A program made the translations under genes and the position numbers. Shown in pieces: positions 60,975 through 64,000 of a stretch of DNA of 64,000 nucleotides. This DNA comes from M55B118 sp964501715 (GTDB lineage Bacteria; Bacillota_I; Bacilli_A; Izemoplasmatales; Izemoplasmataceae). Every line of letters starts with the position of its first letter. Positions within the stretch are counted from its first letter, which is position 1. The stretch is from assembly GCA_964501715.1 (NCBI GenBank), contig CAZCTR010000002.1:62001-126000 (forward strand). Direction: 5' to 3'. The notes under the pieces were generated by a model that ran no database searches, was not told the origin of the DNA, and saw nothing but the letters and a program-made list of their open reading frames with translations.

Positions 60975-61014
60975 TCATCAATGAAATGTAAATGTTTTCA
61001 TCGTTGTGAACCAA

Positions 61015-61041
61015 AATAAAAAGAGGGGACAACCCTCTTTT
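61015..61041 (-). terminator. yneF terminator
   Basis: AAAGAGGG / CCCTCTTT hairpin followed by A/U-rich run on the minus strand. Confidence 0.75.
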
Positions 61042-61047
61042 AAGCCA

Positions 61048-61266
61048 TTACTTCTTGTGCTGGTTCATTGAGTTCAGGACCTGACGGACCTGTTTCTCGG
61101 AAGGTTTTCTTCCCATCTGCATCATCATCGCGCGGACCATGTCCTCGTTGATCGGCGGATTTTTCTCGAGATAGCGTTTGAAATACTTCTGGGACAGAAA
61201 GAACCCAAGCGCTGCGCCGACGATCAGGGCGACGACGATCAGTACGATGGCTAGCCAAAGTTGCAT
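61048..61266 (-). CDS. yneF: UPF0154 / YneF-family small membrane protein
   Basis: 72 residues, the usual size. One N-terminal helix (LWLAIVLIVVALIVGAALGFFL) then the family core YFKRYLEKNPPINEDMVRAMM and MGRKPSEKQVRQVLNSM. Widespread in Bacilli and Mollicutes with no known function. Supports the taxonomic call. Confidence 0.92.
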   Translation of the reverse strand: MQLWLAIVLIVVALIVGAALGFFLSQKYFKRYLEKNPPINEDMVRAMMMQMGRKPSEKQVRQVLNSMNQHKK

Positions 61267-61461
61267 ATGATCACTCCTTCTTTACAAAGCCCATTATACG
61301 TGAAAGACATGCAAAAGACAAGCCTTATGTAAACGCTCATCAAATTTGTTTTAGACATTGACTCCGGATCACTTGTCCATACCCGCGCCCAAGCGACTGT
61401 CTTGAAGGCCGAGTCAAAAATCTGATCAATGGTCCAATGCCGGCTATTTTCATTTTGACTG
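61267..61461. other. Gene-free interval between yneF and the ferredoxins
   Basis: No gene. The right end leads into the promoter of the first ferredoxin; a possible yneF promoter was not resolved. Confidence 0.45.
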
Positions 61462-61490
61462 TTTACATACTGCTCAACTTGTAATACAAT
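61462..61490 (+). promoter_or_regulatory. Promoter of ferredoxin gene 1
   Basis: TTTACA (61462-61467), 17 nt, TACAAT (61485-61490). Confidence 0.75.
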
Positions 61491-61519
61491 AACATTGAAG
61501 AAAAAAAGGAGGCTAAAAT

Positions 61520-61690
61520 ATGGCAAGACGTATCAATGATGATTGCATCACTTGCGGCGCGTGTGTCGAGGAATGCCCCGTTGATTGCATCGCGGAAGGC
61601 GAAGACAAGTACGTCATCGACGAGGACGCATGCATCGATTGCGGCGCGTGTGAGGAAGTCTGTCCCGTAGACGCGATATTCGAAGTATAG
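61520..61690 (+). CDS. 2[4Fe-4S] ferredoxin, 56 residues
   Basis: ATG 61520 with AGGAGG. MARRINDDCITCGACVEECP, then a second motif CIDCGACEEVCP: two complete C-x2-C-x2-C-x3-C-P motifs (C9, C12, C15, C19 and C38, C41, C44, C48), so two [4Fe-4S] clusters. Typical clostridial-type electron carrier; very acidic. Has its own promoter and terminator. Paralogue of the next gene. Confidence 0.93.
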   Translation: MARRINDDCITCGACVEECPVDCIAEGEDKYVIDEDACIDCGACEEVCPVDAIFEV

Positions 61691-61702
61691 ACTCAACCAT
61701 CC

Positions 61703-61730
61703 AAAGGGCCTCACGGCCCTTTTTCTTTTT
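61703..61730 (+). terminator. Terminator of ferredoxin gene 1
   Basis: AAAGGGCC / GGCCCTTT with TTTTTCTTTTT. Confidence 0.85.
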
Positions 61731-61774
61731 GTCTCATAAAAAATATAAATTAGCGGCCAAAGGCTCGAAAAAGG

Positions 61775-61803
61775 TTTACATTGCCAACTTGATGCTATAG
61801 AAT
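61775..61803 (+). promoter_or_regulatory. Promoter of ferredoxin gene 2
   Basis: TTTACA (61775-61780), 17 nt, TAGAAT (61798-61803); same design as ferredoxin 1. Confidence 0.7.
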
Positions 61804-61835
61804 GAAATTAAACCATATGGTAAGGAGGAATGACC

Positions 61836-62006
61836 ATGCCTAGACGTATTACCGAAGAATGCATCGCGACTGGTTCCTGTGTTGAGGAATGTCCGGTGGA
61901 CTGCATTGCTGAAGGCGAGGAAATTTATGTGATCGACGAGGACGTGTGCATCGATTGCGGCGCGTGCGAAGTCGTTTGCCCCGTGGATGCCATCATCGAA
62001 GTCTGA
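61836..62006 (+). CDS. Ferredoxin paralogue lacking one cluster ligand
   Basis: 56 residues, ATG 61836 with AAGGAGG. MPRRITEECIATGSCVEECP, then CIDCGACEVVCP. Aligned to ferredoxin 1, Cys12 of the first motif is Thr, leaving C9, C15, C19. The second motif is complete. The first cluster is therefore probably altered, for example to [3Fe-4S], or lost. Independent promoter and terminator argue against a decayed copy. Confidence 0.9.
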   Translation: MPRRITEECIATGSCVEECPVDCIAEGEEIYVIDEDVCIDCGACEVVCPVDAIIEV

Positions 62007-62036
62007 CTTAGGTACCATTCCCCATCAAGCGCATAT

Positions 62037-62062
62037 AAAAAAGGCCGTGAGGCCTTTTTTTT
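62037..62062. terminator. Bidirectional terminator after ferredoxin gene 2
   Basis: AAAAAAGGCC-GTGA-GGCCTTTTTTTT; also suits the nif3-like gene on the minus strand. Confidence 0.88.
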
Positions 62063-62066
62063 GTGT

Positions 62067-62639
62067 TCATACATGGGTGAAGGGGTCCTGGTCCGGCGCA
62101 TACGCATGGACCGTGACATTGTCACTGAGGGATTCGAGCCAGGTCTTCATGGCTTGCTTGAAATGCTTTTCCGCCGTATGCCCCACATCCAAAGCCCGAA
62201 GCCCGAGCTGCATCATGTCATGCGCCTCATGGTATGAGACGTCGCCCGTGACATAGAGGTCTGCGCCTTTCTTCTTCGCTGCGACCGCATGGTCGGCGCC
62301 GCTTCCGCCGCTGATCGCGACGGTGCGGACGGTCTTGTCCTTCTTGTTGCCGATGTAGCGCGCATGGTCGATTTGAAGNNNNNNNNNNNNNNNNNNNNNN
62401 NNNNNNNNNNNNNNNNNNNNNNNNNNNNNNNNNNNNNNNNNNNNNNNNNNNNNNNNNNNNNNNNNNNNNNNNNNNNNNATGGCCTCTTTCAACGTGTCCT
62501 TGGTCACATCGAGCGTGACGAGGATGGTTGAGACCTCCTTGTTCATCGTGCCGACCATCAAGCCGACATTGTCCCATTCATAGGCCAACTCTGAGGGGAA
62601 ATGCCGCTCGAGGGCCTTGAGGATCTCACTTCCGTTCAT
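62067..62639 (-). CDS. Nif3/YqfO-like dinuclear metal protein, broken by an assembly gap
   Basis: From ATG 62639 (GGAGGCGATACTCA site). N-terminal part SEILKALERHFPSELAYEWDNVGLMVG and the C-terminal part VRTVAISGGSGADHAVAAKK, YVTGDVSYHEAHDMM carry the family His/Glu/Asp metal ligands. The middle is N at 62379-62478. The short form of this family is ~250 residues, so about 90 residues are missing and the 100 N probably stand for more sequence. Follows trmK and rpoD as yqfO does in Bacilli. Function unsettled; older names GTP cyclohydrolase type 2 are not trustworthy. Confidence 0.88.
   Translation of the reverse strand: MNGSEILKALERHFPSELAYEWDNVGLMVGTMNKEVSTILVTLDVTKDTLKEAXXXXXXXXXXXXXXXXXXXXXXXXXXXXXXXXXXLQIDHARYIGNKKDKTVRTVAISGGSGADHAVAAKKKGADLYVTGDVSYHEAHDMMQLGLRALDVGHTAEKHFKQAMKTWLESLSDNVTVHAYAPDQDPFTHV
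62379..62478. other. Assembly gap (100 N)
   Basis: Lies within the Nif3-like gene. Flanks share no repeat, so real sequence is missing here. Confidence 0.95.
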
Positions 62640-63284
62640 TGAGTATCGCCTCCAGCATTGCGAGTTTTTCATTGAGTGCTGTCGTTTCTTTGTCTGGGAT
62701 GTCTTGAAGCGTGTTTATGAGCCTTTCACGCTGGCTCTCAAGATAGGTCATGTAGGCCTCGTCACGTTTTCTGAGCAGCACGGGTCCGAAGACCCGTTCA
62801 CGCTCGGTGAGGGTCATCGTGCCTCTTTCCATCACGATGATCACGTAGAGTCGGTTCCGTTCGATGACAAAGGTTTCATCGATGATGGCGAAGTCAGAGC
62901 TGTCGCAAAGGGCGCGCACCGCCTCGGCATGGTCGTTCGGCTGAATGATGAGGCGAACTGTGTTTTTGATGTCGCCTTCGCGGACGACCCGTGCGGCGGT
63001 ATGGCCGCCGAGTCCGGCGATGGTGAGGGTGTCGACGGTCTCGCTCATGCTATCAAGCCCTTCTGTGAGCTTGAGCGTGATCTTGTCTTCAAGCCCGGCG
63101 TCCCGGACGTTTTTTTGTGCGATGGACAGGGGGCCCGGCTTGTTGTCGACGGCGATGACGCTTTCCACACCCTTCTTGCGCACCGCCGCGATGGGCAGAT
63201 ACGCGTGGTCGGTGCCGACATCATAGAGCACACGGGTGCCACCCAAGTGTGCAAGGACGGCTCTCAGACGTTTTGACAGGGGCT

Positions 63285-63288
<4 letters not shown>
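62626..63288 (-). CDS. trmK: tRNA (adenine(22)-N1)-methyltransferase
   Basis: 220 residues, overlapping rpoD by ATGA. SAM motif VLYDVGTDHAYLPIAAVRK; DTLTIAGLGGHTAARVV; LIIQPNDHAEAVRALC with the NDHA/NPN-like catalytic stretch; C-terminal coiled coil. Methylates A22 in tRNA. In Bacilli it follows rpoD. Confidence 0.94.

Positions 63289-64000
<712 letters not shown>

Overview
The window is a dense, gene-rich stretch of a bacterial chromosome, mid-50s % GC by eye, with TGA used as a normal stop. Gene content and order point to Bacillota, probably Bacilli or a deep relative. The supporting blocks are apt-relA-dtd ... hisS-aspS-tcdA, divergent plsY/parE-parC, rpoD-trmK-nif3, comEB-like dCMP deaminase, yneF, CIRCE-controlled groESL, PerR, and T-box/FMN/lysine leader RNAs. 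Two betaine-binding proteins with acidic sequences suggest a saline or osmotically variable habitat; that is inference. No rRNA, tRNA, insertion sequence, phage or CRISPR array was seen.

Layout. 0-5 kb: mgtE tail, ruvA (ruvB not adjacent), L-asparaginase, a PHP phosphatase and rarA. 5-10 kb: a metal/Fe-S flavoured block (radical SAM, MBL hydrolase, DUF134 regulator, His/Cys-rich peptide), a PTS IIC and a CDF metal exporter. 9.5-13.8 kb: an FMN-riboswitch riboflavin operon (ribD-ribE-ribBA-ribH) ending in a HAD phosphatase that may fill the missing dephosphorylation step. 13.9-16.1 kb: a polar amino-acid ABC transporter. 16.3-18.3 kb: groES-groEL. 18.3-22.5 kb: an island of uncharacterised genes (candidate orphan small RNA, PH-like membrane protein, NYN-LOTUS RNase-like protein, small membrane proteins, an ankyrin-like protein and a 29-residue micropeptide). 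22.5-24.5 kb: peroxiredoxin, PerR and small proteins. 24.5-29.6 kb: an osmoprotectant locus (OpuA-type ATPase and permease, two binding proteins, and a GntR-RCK_C regulator like the c-di-AMP-responsive BusR).

29.7-46.6 kb is mostly one minus-strand series: a YolD/Y-family polymerase pair, rluD-type gene, lspA, a PDZ-Lon protease, dCMP deaminase, msrA, tcdA, aspS, hisS (T-box), two GNATs, dtd, relA, apt, argS and a catalytically degenerate Fic-like protein. That last gene sits directly behind parE-parC (46.6-51.1 kb). 51.2-53.3 kb holds plsY and an O-antigen-ligase-like membrane protein. 53.4-57.6 kb is looser: an aldo/keto reductase and a large BspA-type lipoprotein gene broken by two assembly gaps. 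57.6-64 kb: pnuC, a lysine-riboswitch ABC transporter, yneF, two tandem mini-ferredoxins (one lacking a cluster ligand), nif3 (with an assembly gap), trmK and the start-truncated rpoD.

Most likely places for something undescribed: the pseudo-Fic/topoisomerase IV linkage, the 18.3-22.5 kb island with its orphan RNA, the Cys-to-Thr ferredoxin paralogue, and the tandem hairpins between the betaine-binding protein and the BusR-like gene. Three runs of 100 N (54806, 57159, 62379) are scaffold gaps; the first is flanked by an identical 55-bp sequence and is almost certainly an assembly artefact.
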